Source: DATFPK01 sp035264885 (GTDB lineage: Bacteria > Actinomycetota > Thermoleophilia > Solirubrobacterales > 70-9). Taken from it: DNA of 64,000 nucleotides. The notes beneath the pieces are model-generated. The model did no database searches and was not told where the DNA came from. It worked only from the letters and a program-made list of their open reading frames with translations. The DNA lies in the NCBI GenBank assembly GCA_035264885.1, contig DATFPK010000079.1:1-64000 (forward strand), read 5' to 3'. The stretch's first letter is position 1. Each line of letters opens with the position of its first letter. The position numbers and the translations under genes were made by a program. Positions 23,641 through 32,089 of this stretch are shown here, in pieces.

Positions 23641-24914
23641 TCTGGCTTCTCCTCCTGGGTCTCCTCGCCGGCTCCTATCTGACCGCTGCCGCCGTGGGCC
23701 TGGGCGGCGCCGGAGCCGTCGCCGCGCTCGGGCTCGACGCCCTCGGCCGCGTCCTGCTCCTCGCCCGCGTCGACGTCGTCGCCCTCCTCGCCCTTGATGT
23801 AGAGGTTGAGCTCGGTTCGGTGCTCCTCGGCGTGCTCGTAGAGCGCCTTGACCTCGGCCTGGGCTTCACCGGGCAGCTTGGGGTGGACGCCGGGGATCAA
23901 CTTCGGCAGCGAGCGCATCTTCCCGGTCCTGACGCCGCGGACGGCAGTCGGGATCGACCCCAGCAGTCCCTTGATCGCGTCGGGTCTCGGCATCAGCTTG
24001 CCCTTGACCCCCGCCGCATAGGACTCCTGGAGCAGCAGCGACTCGTCGAGCGTCCCCTTCTTCTCGATGATCTTCGTGAAGGCGACCTCGTGGCGGTGGC
24101 CGTTGTTGACGTCGTCGATTCCGGCCTCCCCGGCGAGCCGCCGCAGCCGCATGATCTGGTCCATCGGCGCGACCCCCTTGGGGCAGGCGTCGATGCAGCT
24201 GAAGCAGTGGGTGCAGTCATAGATCCCGTGCGGGTCCTGCGCCAGGTCATAGAGCCGCTCCTGGGTCTCGGCGTCGCGCGGGTCGCCGACGAACCGGTAG
24301 GCCTTGGCCAGCGCCGCCGGGCCGATGAAGTCCGGGTCGACCTCCATCGACAGGCACGAAGACACGCAGGCACCGCACTGGATGCAGGCGATCTCCTGGG
24401 TCACGTCGACCATCGATTCGGGGTCGACGACGTACTCGCGCTCCGGCGGCTCGCCGGCCGGCAGCAGCCAGGGGGTGACCCGCCTGATCTTCGCCCAGTG
24501 CGTCGACTCCATGTCGGTCACCAAGTCCTTGATCACCGGCATGTTCCCCATGGGCTCCACCACGATCGGATTGGGCCCGCCGCCGCCCGAATCCGGCGGC
24601 GGCTCCTCGGTGGCGCCGCGCGGCGGCGGGGTGGCGCCGTTGCCCGACCGCCGGTTCGCTGCCTCGTGGGCCTCGCCGATCTGGGTCTTGCAGGCGAGGG
24701 TGGAGGAGCCGTTGACCTTCATCCCGCAGGAGCCGCAGATCGCCGCCCGGCAGGAGCAGCGCACCGAGAGCGTGCCGTCGTCGCGGTCGCGGGCCTGGAG
24801 GATCCCGTCGAGGACCGACAGCGACTCGTCGAGCTCCACGTCGAAGGTCTCCCAGTAGGGCCCCTCGCCCGACTCCGGCTGATAGCGCCTGATCTTGAGT
24901 GTGTATTCCGGCAT
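23637..24914 (-). CDS. sdhB: Succinate dehydrogenase/fumarate reductase iron-sulfur subunit
   Basis: This 425-aa protein is long for SdhB (usually 230-330). The N-terminal [2Fe-2S] ligands are in RCSCRAAICGSCGMKVNG and TLACKT. A Gly/Pro-rich insert (residues ~88-115) follows, unusual for the family. The [4Fe-4S]/[3Fe-4S] ligands are CIQCGACVSSC and CTHCFSCIDACPKG. The last ~60 residues are an acidic tail (GEEGDDVDAGEEQD...). It relays electrons from the flavin subunit. The sdhA stop lies 42 bp upstream, and its own stop overlaps sdhE. Confidence 0.92.
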   Translation of the reverse strand: MPEYTLKIRRYQPESGEGPYWETFDVELDESLSVLDGILQARDRDDGTLSVRCSCRAAICGSCGMKVNGSSTLACKTQIGEAHEAANRRSGNGATPPPRGATEEPPPDSGGGGPNPIVVEPMGNMPVIKDLVTDMESTHWAKIRRVTPWLLPAGEPPEREYVVDPESMVDVTQEIACIQCGACVSSCLSMEVDPDFIGPAALAKAYRFVGDPRDAETQERLYDLAQDPHGIYDCTHCFSCIDACPKGVAPMDQIMRLRRLAGEAGIDDVNNGHRHEVAFTKIIEKKGTLDESLLLQESYAAGVKGKLMPRPDAIKGLLGSIPTAVRGVRTGKMRSLPKLIPGVHPKLPGEAQAEVKALYEHAEEHRTELNLYIKGEEGDDVDAGEEQDAAEGVEPERGDGSGAAQAHGGSGQIGAGEETQEEKPE

Positions 24915-24956
24915 GACGTCAGTTCTGGCGACCGGTGACCGGCGACCGGCGGCCCG

Positions 24957-26645
24957 TCAGTACGTCCTCTCCTGCGGCTCCCACTGGGTCATCGTGACAT
25001 CCGAATAGCTGATCTCCGGGGCACCGCCGTCGCGCGAGATGTCGATGTGCTTGAGCCACTCGTCGTCGTTTCGCTCCGGGTAGTCGGTGCGGTACTGGGC
25101 GCCGCGGCTCTCCTTGCGCTCGAGGGCGGCGACGCAGGTGCACTCGGCGTTGTCGAGCATGTACCCGAGCTCGATCGCGCCCAACACGTCCTGATTGAAG
25201 ACCGAGCCGCGGTCGTCGACGTAGACCGACTGCGCTTCCTCCTTCAGCCGGCGAACCGCCTCGAGGGCGGTCTTGATGCCCTCCTCGTCGCGGAACACGG
25301 CGACGTACTTGTCCATCGTCGCCCCGAGCTCCTTGCGGATCTCCGAGACGCGGCGGCCGGACCCCTTCTCGCGGCTCACCAGGTCGTCGATCTTCGCCTC
25401 CTCGTCGTCGAGGACCGCGCGCGAGGGCCGCGAGAGGTCGATCCGCTTGGCGCGGACGGCGGCGTGCTGGCCCGAGCGGCGGCCGAAGATCAGCGTGTCG
25501 AGCAGCGAGTTCGCGCCGAGGCGGTTGCCGCCGTGGACCGAAACGCAGGCGACCTCGCCGGCCGCGTAGAGGCCGGCGATGCTCGTGCGCCCCTCGATGT
25601 CTGTCTTGACGCCGCCCATCGTGTAGTGGTTGCCGGGCTTGATGTGGATCGGCTCGCGGGTGATGTCGACTCCGGCGAAATCGCGCCCGACCAGGACGAT
25701 CTCGCGGAGCGCTTCGTGGATCCGCTTCCTGGGCACGACCGTGATGTCGAGCGCGACGGTGCCGTCGGGAAATCCGCGCCCCTCGTCGATCTCGGTCTGC
25801 TCGGCGCGGGAGACAACGTCGCGGGAGGCGAGCTCCATCTTGTTCGGCGCGTACTTCTCCATGAAGCGCTCGCCTTCGGCGTTCAGCAGGTGGGCCCCCT
25901 CGCCCCGGGCTCCCTCGGTGATCAGGAACCCCTTCCCGGCGAGGGTCGTGGGGTGGTACTGGATCATCTCCATGTCCATCAGCCTCGCCCCGGCGCGGTA
26001 GGCCATCGCGATGCCGTCGCCGGTGCAGATCAGCGCGTTCGTCGTCGGCTGCCAGACCTGCCCGTTGCCGCCGGTGGCGAGGATCACCGCCTTGGCGCTG
26101 AAAAGCTCCATTGAGCCGTCGGACACGTTGCGAGTGACCACCCCGCAGCACTCGCCGTCCTCGTCGAGGGCCAGGGCGGTGCAGAACCACTCCTCGTACC
26201 GGGCGACCGCCTCGGAGTACTTCATCAGCTGCTCGTAGAGGACGTGCATGATCGCCTGGCCGGTGATGTCGGCGACGTAGTAGGTCCGCGCCGCCGAGGC
26301 GCCGCCGAAGGCCCGGGTGCCGAGCTTTCCCTCCTCGTCGCGGTGGAAGGGCACGCCGAGGTGCTCCAGGTGGAGGATCTCGTCCGGTGCCTCGCGGGTC
26401 ATCACCTCGATCGCGTCCTGGTCGCCGAGGTAGTCCGACCCCTTGACCGTGTCGAACGCGTGGGATTCCCAGGAGTCGTCCGGGTTCAACGCGGCGTTGA
26501 TGCCGCCCTGCGCGGCGTTTGAGTGCGAACGGACCGGGTGGACCTTGCTGATGATCCCGACCGAGACCCCCTCCTCGGCCGCGGCCAGCGCGGCACGCTG
26601 GCCCGCCAGCCCCGCTCCGATGACGAGTACGTCGTGCTCAGGCAT
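24957..26645 (-). CDS. sdhA: Succinate dehydrogenase/fumarate reductase flavoprotein subunit
   Basis: This 562-aa flavoprotein has VLVIGAGLAGQRAALAAAEEG (FAD Rossmann), KVHPVRSHSNAAQGGINAAL with the His of covalent FAD attachment (HSNAAQGG), the MIQYHPTTLAG active-site His segment, and GLYAAGEVACVSVHGGNRLGANSLLDTLIFGR. It oxidises succinate (or reduces fumarate) at the inner face of the membrane. It heads the sdhA-sdhB-sdhE operon; no SdhC/SdhD genes are adjacent. Confidence 0.95.
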   Translation of the reverse strand: MPEHDVLVIGAGLAGQRAALAAAEEGVSVGIISKVHPVRSHSNAAQGGINAALNPDDSWESHAFDTVKGSDYLGDQDAIEVMTREAPDEILHLEHLGVPFHRDEEGKLGTRAFGGASAARTYYVADITGQAIMHVLYEQLMKYSEAVARYEEWFCTALALDEDGECCGVVTRNVSDGSMELFSAKAVILATGGNGQVWQPTTNALICTGDGIAMAYRAGARLMDMEMIQYHPTTLAGKGFLITEGARGEGAHLLNAEGERFMEKYAPNKMELASRDVVSRAEQTEIDEGRGFPDGTVALDITVVPRKRIHEALREIVLVGRDFAGVDITREPIHIKPGNHYTMGGVKTDIEGRTSIAGLYAAGEVACVSVHGGNRLGANSLLDTLIFGRRSGQHAAVRAKRIDLSRPSRAVLDDEEAKIDDLVSREKGSGRRVSEIRKELGATMDKYVAVFRDEEGIKTALEAVRRLKEEAQSVYVDDRGSVFNQDVLGAIELGYMLDNAECTCVAALERKESRGAQYRTDYPERNDDEWLKHIDISRDGGAPEISYSDVTMTQWEPQERTY

Positions 26646-26717
26646 GAACCGCGCCGCATCCTATAGGGCCGGTCGCACCGCTCCGGAGACGGAAGAAACC
26701 AGCTCTGGGCTAGGAAT

Positions 26718-28043
26718 TCAGCGCGCCAGCCGGCGGGCCGGGACCCGGTGGAGGACCTGACGCGGGCGGTTGTCGGAGTCGGTCTCCTCGGCCACGAGGT
26801 CCACCTTCCTGCCCAGCGCGCGGGCCGTCTGTCGCTTGGTGAGGTCGAAGCGGAGCAGCGTCGCCTTGCCCGGCAGCAGGCGATAGCTGCGGGCCCCCAG
26901 CCTGCGGGCGCCGAGCATCAGCCGCAGCACGCCCTCGCAGGGCTCCGCCTTCGCCGCCGGGCAGACGACCCGGGCGGCGGTCCTGCCCTCCTTGCTCAGC
27001 CGCAGGCGGCGCTGGGGCAGCGTGGTGTCGAGCCTGTGCTTGGCGGCGGCGGTCGAGACGCTGGAGCAGCCGGCGGTGTTCGTGACCGAGTCGGTCAGGT
27101 CGTTGACGACGACGTTCGACAGCCGGCAGGCGACGGTCTCCTGGTAGCCGTCGCGCATCAGGAAGGTGTCGCTGGTGCTGCCCCTGTAGGTGTCGACGCC
27201 GGTCCCGCCGTCGAGCACATCGGTGCCTCCGCCGCCGAGCAGGTCGTCGAGGCCCGGCCCGCCGCTCATCTGGGCGTCCCCTGTGCCCCCGATCAGATTG
27301 TCCGGGCCCTCCCCGCCGATCAGCTCAGACGGGTTGGGGCCTCCGGCCAGGACGTCGCCGTAGGGTGTTCCCTCGAGGCGCTCGATGCCGACCAGGGTGT
27401 CGGTGCGGTGGTTCGACACGGTCCCGTTCAGCTCGTTGCGCTTCAGGACGACCTGGTTGGTCGCCAGCGAGCCGGAGATCGAGATCGGGTCGCCCCCGCT
27501 CAGCGTCCGCATCGAGGAGAAGCCGGCCAGATCGGTACCCACGCCACCGTCAAACGTCGTCGTCGCGGCCCCCTGGAGGCCGAAGATCCGCAGCTGGTCA
27601 TCGCCCGCCTCGCCGTTCAGCGTTAGCTGCCCCCGGATGGCCATGGCGGCGACGTCGTTGCCGGGACCGGCGCTGAGGGTCGAGGTCTGCACGGCGCCGA
27701 CATTGTCGTCGATCTGGACGGCGTCGTCACCACCCCGCAGGTTCACCACGAGGCTGGTGATCGTGCCGGTGAAGCAGTAGTTCCTGACCGGCCGGCCGGT
27801 CTGCGGGTCGTTCTCGATCGTGCACGTGCCGTTGCCGCCTGTGGACGTGACGGTCATGGCCGGCTCGACGATCATCTCCGGCGACGAACTGGTCGGGTTG
27901 ATCCGCACCCTGAAGTCGTCCTTGCCCTCGGTTCCGGTGATCGTCACGACTCCGCTGATCGTGGGCCCAGCGGGAGCGGGCGCAGTCGCCGGCAGCGCGA
28001 GGCAGGCAATGACGACCAGGGCGGTAGGGAGGACTCGCTTCAT
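26718..28043 (-). CDS. Secreted protein with RTX-like calcium-binding repeats
   Basis: This 441-aa protein starts at ATG 28043 with a signal peptide (VLPTALVVIACLALPATAP). Residues ~30-190 are beta-rich with NLRGGDDAVQIDDNVG and GPGNDVAAMAIRGQ. Residues ~235-300 are RTX-like repeats (GTPYGDVLAGG, GGEGPDNLIGGTGDAQMSGGPG, LLGGGGTDVLDGG). The C-terminal ~110 residues (LRLSKEGRTAARVVCPAAK...) form a domain also seen at the end of other exported actinobacterial repeat proteins. Surface role inferred; ligand unknown. Confidence 0.75.
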   Translation of the reverse strand: MKRVLPTALVVIACLALPATAPAPAGPTISGVVTITGTEGKDDFRVRINPTSSSPEMIVEPAMTVTSTGGNGTCTIENDPQTGRPVRNYCFTGTITSLVVNLRGGDDAVQIDDNVGAVQTSTLSAGPGNDVAAMAIRGQLTLNGEAGDDQLRIFGLQGAATTTFDGGVGTDLAGFSSMRTLSGGDPISISGSLATNQVVLKRNELNGTVSNHRTDTLVGIERLEGTPYGDVLAGGPNPSELIGGEGPDNLIGGTGDAQMSGGPGLDDLLGGGGTDVLDGGTGVDTYRGSTSDTFLMRDGYQETVACRLSNVVVNDLTDSVTNTAGCSSVSTAAAKHRLDTTLPQRRLRLSKEGRTAARVVCPAAKAEPCEGVLRLMLGARRLGARSYRLLPGKATLLRFDLTKRQTARALGRKVDLVAEETDSDNRPRQVLHRVPARRLAR

Positions 28044-28095
28044 CCGGGACTGGGGCCAGCTTATACGCCGACGACAGCGATGTCGATGGATGCGG

Positions 28096-28755
28096 CTAAC
28101 CGGGCGCCACGAGAGACCTGAACTCCGGGCTATCCCGGAGCGGCTCAAGCAGCGGCTCCTCCCGTGCTGCGTCCGCGGCCTCTCGGTTGCGCTCGATCGA
28201 CTCGCGCAGGCGCGCAAGTGCAGCATCGGTGTTGCCCTCCACCGCCTCCAGGCAGGCGAGACGGAACCGGATGCCGGCGTTCTCGGGCCGCTGGGCGAGA
28301 CCGTCCTCGAGGATCTCCCGCGCCCGTACGGGCTCGGTCGGGATCAGCGGCGCGGCGCGGAAGCTCCATTCCCAGCCGGAGGGCTCGAAGCGGGGAGGGC
28401 CGCCGAAGCTGAGCACCGTCGTCCCGGCCTCCCTGGCGACGGCGTGACGGTGGGACGCGGGGTCCGGCAGCCAGACGTAGGTCCCCTGGGGGGCGTCGAA
28501 CGTCTCGCCGTCGATCGTGAACCGGGCGCTGCCCTCGTGGACGAAGTAGAGCTCCTGGTGGCCGGGCGGGTCGTTGGGGTCGGCCTCGTCATGGGGCTCG
28601 ACGACGTCCTCGCCGGCGCCCTCGGCCCTGTAGGCGTTGCAGCCGAAGGCGCGGATGTCGAAATGCGCGCGTACGGGCCGCCAGGTGAGGGTGCCTGGGC
28701 CGGGAATCGACTCGAGCTCGTCGAGATGCGCTACCCGGTGCGAGCCCGGTGTCAA
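28096..28755 (-). CDS. Cupin-domain protein
   Basis: This 219-aa protein has one cupin barrel at residues ~45-115: PPGHQELYFVHEGSARFTIDGE (first motif) and PDPASHRHAVAREAGTTVLSF (second motif), with His/Glu metal ligands in GHQE and HRH. The C-terminal ~90 residues are helical and TPR-like (ENAGIRFRLACLEAVEGNTDAALARLRESIERN). The chosen start is a TTG at 28755 that overlaps the M50 protease stop as TTGA; no better ATG/GTG exists near the barrel. Enzyme or sensor role cannot be told. Confidence 0.7.
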   Translation of the reverse strand: MTPGSHRVAHLDELESIPGPGTLTWRPVRAHFDIRAFGCNAYRAEGAGEDVVEPHDEADPNDPPGHQELYFVHEGSARFTIDGETFDAPQGTYVWLPDPASHRHAVAREAGTTVLSFGGPPRFEPSGWEWSFRAAPLIPTEPVRAREILEDGLAQRPENAGIRFRLACLEAVEGNTDAALARLRESIERNREAADAAREEPLLEPLRDSPEFRSLVAPG

Positions 28756-29930
28756 CCCTGCGCCTGCGCGGTGGCGTCGCGGAGGGCGCGGCCGACCTGC
28801 TCGGCAGTGACGACCCCGCGCAGCCGGCCCTCGCCGTCGACGGCCATGAGGGCGCCGAAGTGGCGCAGGTTGGCGTTGCCGAGCAGGGAGTCGAGCGGTG
28901 CGTCGACGCTGACGTGCATCGCCGCCTGCTCGGAGTCGAGCAGGTCGCCGACACTCGAGCTTCCGCGGCTGACCTCGGGCACGTCGTCCGCTCGGTCGCG
29001 CTCGAGGAGCCCGCGGAACTGCTCGGCGGCGTCGACGACCGGGAACCACGGCCAGCGATAGCGGAGGAAGTACTCGTCGAGGGCGCGCTCGACGCTGAGC
29101 TCGGCCGGGATCGCCACCGGCTCGGTGTCCATCACGTCGGCCACGCGGACGCCCTCGATCCGGCTCGTGATCGCGGTCTGCACCGTCGCCGCCCGGGCCG
29201 AGCCGTTGATGATCATCCCGATCAGCGCCAGCCAGACGCCGTTGAAGACGTAGCCCTGGACGATCAGGAACAGACCGGCGCCGATGAAGAGGTAGGCGAA
29301 GCCGCGCCCGAGGGTGGCGGCGAAGCGGGTGGCTCTGGCGCGGTCCCCGCTGCGCTTCCAGGCCAGTGCCCGGACGACGCGGCCCCCGTCCATCGGGAAC
29401 GCCGGCAGCAGGTTGAAGACCAGGACCAGCGCGTTGATCGACGCGAGCCAGGCCATCATCGCCAGGACCCCAGAGGTGTCGGCGCCTCCGTCGACCACCA
29501 TCGCCTCGGTGAAGTCCTTCCAGCCGGCGGCGAGGATGCCGACCGCGGTGAGCGCCAAGACGATCGCCAGCGTGACGAGCGGGCCGGCGATCGCGATCCG
29601 GAACTCGGTGCCCGGGTTGTCGGAGTCCCGTTCGAGCCGCGCCACCCCGCCGAAGATCCAAAGCTGGATGCTGGAGATGCCGACCCCCTCGCGGAGCGCG
29701 ACCAGGGCATGCCCCAGCTCGTGCAGGAGGATCGAGCCGAAGAACCCGATCGCGCTGGCGACCGCCAGCGCGTAGGGGCCGAGGTCGGACCCCGGGTTAC
29801 CGAGGATGTCGGAGTAGAAGTCCGAGAGCCAGACGATCACCAGGAAGAGGACGACGAACCACGACCAGTCGACCGCGATGCGGATCCCGCGGACGTGGAA
29901 CAGGGTGATCGAGCCGCCGAGCACGGTCAC
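28752..29930 (-). CDS. Site-2 protease-like M50 metalloprotease with CBS domains
   Basis: This 392-aa protein starts at GTG 29930 (MTVLGGSITLFHVRGIRIAV). The zinc site HELGHALVALREG lies near residue 70 in a membrane helix, and the third ligand motif is FNLLPAFPMDGGRVVRAL near residue 180. About six membrane segments are visible. Residues ~250-385 hold two CBS motifs (VADVMDTEPVAIPAELSVERAL and RHFGALMAVDGEGRLRGVVTAEQVG), which in this family bind adenine nucleotides. It may cleave membrane-bound anti-sigma factors or other single-span proteins. It is coupled to the cupin gene. Confidence 0.9.
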   Translation of the reverse strand: MTVLGGSITLFHVRGIRIAVDWSWFVVLFLVIVWLSDFYSDILGNPGSDLGPYALAVASAIGFFGSILLHELGHALVALREGVGISSIQLWIFGGVARLERDSDNPGTEFRIAIAGPLVTLAIVLALTAVGILAAGWKDFTEAMVVDGGADTSGVLAMMAWLASINALVLVFNLLPAFPMDGGRVVRALAWKRSGDRARATRFAATLGRGFAYLFIGAGLFLIVQGYVFNGVWLALIGMIINGSARAATVQTAITSRIEGVRVADVMDTEPVAIPAELSVERALDEYFLRYRWPWFPVVDAAEQFRGLLERDRADDVPEVSRGSSSVGDLLDSEQAAMHVSVDAPLDSLLGNANLRHFGALMAVDGEGRLRGVVTAEQVGRALRDATAQAQG

Positions 29931-29979
29931 ATGGTAGGTGGGGGCCGATTCCGCCCAGCGCGGGGCGGTGTCGGCCGGC

Positions 29980-31659
29980 TCAGACCTGAACCGCGTGCCG
30001 GGCGACGATCCGCTCGAGATCGGCGCCCGCCGGCAGGGTGCCGAACGCCTGGCCCCAGTCGCCTGAGAGGCGGGACGCGCAGAAGGCGTCGGCGACGGCC
30101 TCGTCCCCGTAGCGCAGCAGGAGCGAGCCCTGCAGGGCCAGCGCCAGCCGCTCGACCACCCGGCGGGCCCGCGACTCGAGCGTCTCCGGGTCTGAGGCGA
30201 TCTCCTCGCGGAGGGCCGCGACGAAGCTCTCCAGCCGCGGTTCGGCGGCGGCGCCCTCGGCGACCTCGGCGAAGAACGCCTCGGCCGCGGCCGGGCTGCG
30301 GACCATGGTCCGCAGAACGTCGAGGCACTGGACGTTGCCCGACCCCTCCCAGATCGAGGCCAGCGGGCTCTCCCGGAACAGCCTCGGCATGCCCGACTCC
30401 TCGACGTAGCCGTTGCCGCCGAGGCACTCGAGGCACTCGACCGCGTGAGCCGGAGCCCGCTTGCAGATCCAGTACTTGAGGACCGCGTTGGCGATGCGGC
30501 GGAAGTCAACCGCGCCCGCGTCGCCGGCGGCCGCCTCGTCGTAGGAGCGAGCCAGGCGCATCGCCGAAACCGTCGCCGCTTCGGACTCGACGCAGAGGTC
30601 GGCGAGGACGTTCTGCATCAGCGGCTGGTCGATCAGCCGCTTGCCGAACGCCGAGCGGTGCGCGGCGTGGTGGGTCGCCTGCGCGACACCCGCCCGAAGA
30701 CCCGCGGTGCAGCCGATCACGCAGTCCAGACGGGTGTGGTTGACCATCGAGATGATCGTCGGCACGCCGCGCCCCTCCTCGCCGACCATCCGGGCCCAGG
30801 CCCCGTGGAACTCCACCTCGCTCGAGGCGTTCGAGCGGTTCCCCAGCTTGTCCTTGAGGCGCTGGATGTGGAAGCGGTTGCGCTCGCCGTCGGGCATGAA
30901 GCGCGGCATGAAGAAGCAGGAGATGCCGGCGTCCGTCTGCGCGAGCACCAGGAAGGCGTCGCACATCGGCGCCGAGCAGAACCACTTGTGGCCGGTGATC
31001 TCGTACTCGGCGCCGGGACCGCCACCGTTCACAGGCACCGCCGCGGTGGTGTTCGCGCGGACGTCGGAGCCGCCCTGCTTCTCGGTCATCGCCATGCCGG
31101 AGAGCGCGCCGGCCTTGCGGTTGGCGGGCATCGGACGGCCGTCGTACTCCAGCGAGAGGAAGCGCGGCTCCCACTCGGCGGCGATCTCGGGCTGGGCGCG
31201 CAGCGCCGGCACCACCGAGTAGGTCATCGACAGCGGGCATCCGACGCCGGCCTCGGCCTGCGTGAGCAGCATGAACATCGCCGCCCGGGCGACGTGGGCA
31301 CCCGGTCCTGGGTCACGCCAGGGGGAGGCATGAAGGCCGTTGCCGACGCCCAGCGCCATCAGGCGGTGCCAGGATTCGTCGAACTCGACTTCGTCGACAC
31401 GGTGCCCGAAGCGGTCGTGGGTCCGCAGCTTCGGGGTCTTCTCGTTCGCCTCGAAGCCGAGCCGGATCACCTCGGCCGAGCCGGCGACCGCGCCGAACTC
31501 ACGGCAGCGGTCCTCGGCCCATTCGGCGCCGTCGCGGCGCAGCGCCTCGGCCAGCGGCCGGTCCTGCTCGAACGGGTTGTAGTCCTCGAGCGGGACCGAC
31601 TGGTTGAAGACCTCGTGGGTGGGACCCGCCTCGGAGGGGCGGCGCTCGACGGTGGCCAT
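29980..31659 (-). CDS. aidB: AidB-like acyl-CoA dehydrogenase family protein
   Basis: This 559-aa flavoprotein has the AidB-type N-terminus THEVFNQSVPLEDYNPFEQDRPL, longer than ordinary acyl-CoA dehydrogenases, then MAMTEKQGGSDVRANTTAAV, the FAD-contact segment ITGHKWFCSAPMCDAFLVLAQ, and ECLECLGGNGYVEESGMPRLFRESPLASIWEGSGNV near the end, characteristic of AidB. AidB binds DNA and is part of the adaptive response to alkylation in E. coli; a direct repair activity is not established. Length agrees with the family (~540). It stands alone next to the M50 gene. Confidence 0.88.
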   Translation of the reverse strand: MATVERRPSEAGPTHEVFNQSVPLEDYNPFEQDRPLAEALRRDGAEWAEDRCREFGAVAGSAEVIRLGFEANEKTPKLRTHDRFGHRVDEVEFDESWHRLMALGVGNGLHASPWRDPGPGAHVARAAMFMLLTQAEAGVGCPLSMTYSVVPALRAQPEIAAEWEPRFLSLEYDGRPMPANRKAGALSGMAMTEKQGGSDVRANTTAAVPVNGGGPGAEYEITGHKWFCSAPMCDAFLVLAQTDAGISCFFMPRFMPDGERNRFHIQRLKDKLGNRSNASSEVEFHGAWARMVGEEGRGVPTIISMVNHTRLDCVIGCTAGLRAGVAQATHHAAHRSAFGKRLIDQPLMQNVLADLCVESEAATVSAMRLARSYDEAAAGDAGAVDFRRIANAVLKYWICKRAPAHAVECLECLGGNGYVEESGMPRLFRESPLASIWEGSGNVQCLDVLRTMVRSPAAAEAFFAEVAEGAAAEPRLESFVAALREEIASDPETLESRARRVVERLALALQGSLLLRYGDEAVADAFCASRLSGDWGQAFGTLPAGADLERIVARHAVQV

Positions 31660-31703
31660 GCCGGAATGGTACGGCGCGGCCCCCGGTGGGCGCTGACCGA
31701 GGG

Positions 31704-32000
31704 CTACGCCGCTGCGGGCTCCGGGTCCGGCCGGATCACGACCGTGTCGACGATCTTCTCGATGTCCTCGGCAGGCATGCCGACCCGAGAGGCGTGCTCC
31801 CGGACCTTGTCCTCGCTGCTCGCCTGGTACACGCAGAAGGTCCCCAGGCTGCCGTCGTCCTCCTGAACCACGTAGCTGCGGATCCAGGCGATGTCATCCG
31901 GAAACTCGTCCCCGGCCACCTCGCCCGAGCGTTTTGCGGTCGCCTCGAGCTCCTCCGGCGACTGCCAGGCCTTGCGGCGGCGGATCATGTAGGTCTCCAT
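31704..32000 (-). CDS. SCO4226-like (DUF4242) nickel-binding family protein
   Basis: This 98-aa protein matches the SCO4226 family: METYMIRRRKAWQSPEEL at the start, AWIRSYVVQEDDGSLGTFCVYQASSEDKVREHASRVGMPAEDI in the middle. The Streptomyces relative folds as a ferredoxin-like dimer and binds nickel; function otherwise unknown. A strong GAGGAGG precedes the ATG. It is divergent from icd, 90 bp apart. Confidence 0.85.
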   Translation of the reverse strand: METYMIRRRKAWQSPEELEATAKRSGEVAGDEFPDDIAWIRSYVVQEDDGSLGTFCVYQASSEDKVREHASRVGMPAEDIEKIVDTVVIRPDPEPAAA

Positions 32001-32089
32001 TTACTCCTCCTCGGGCGCGGATTGATCGGTCGACGGACGCTCTCACGGGCAATTCGGCCGGTCAAGTAGCGGTAGGGTGCGCGGCCGCG

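Noticed and set aside
24915..24956. Short tandem GACCGG repeats between sdhA and sdhB
   Set aside because: Only about three imperfect copies in a 42-bp gap; no hairpin or known site emerges.
28096..29661. A 521-codon minus-strand frame starting at 29661 as one long cupin protein
   Set aside because: The first 300 codons are a shadow of the M50 protease gene; the cupin gene begins only at the TTG overlapping the protease stop.
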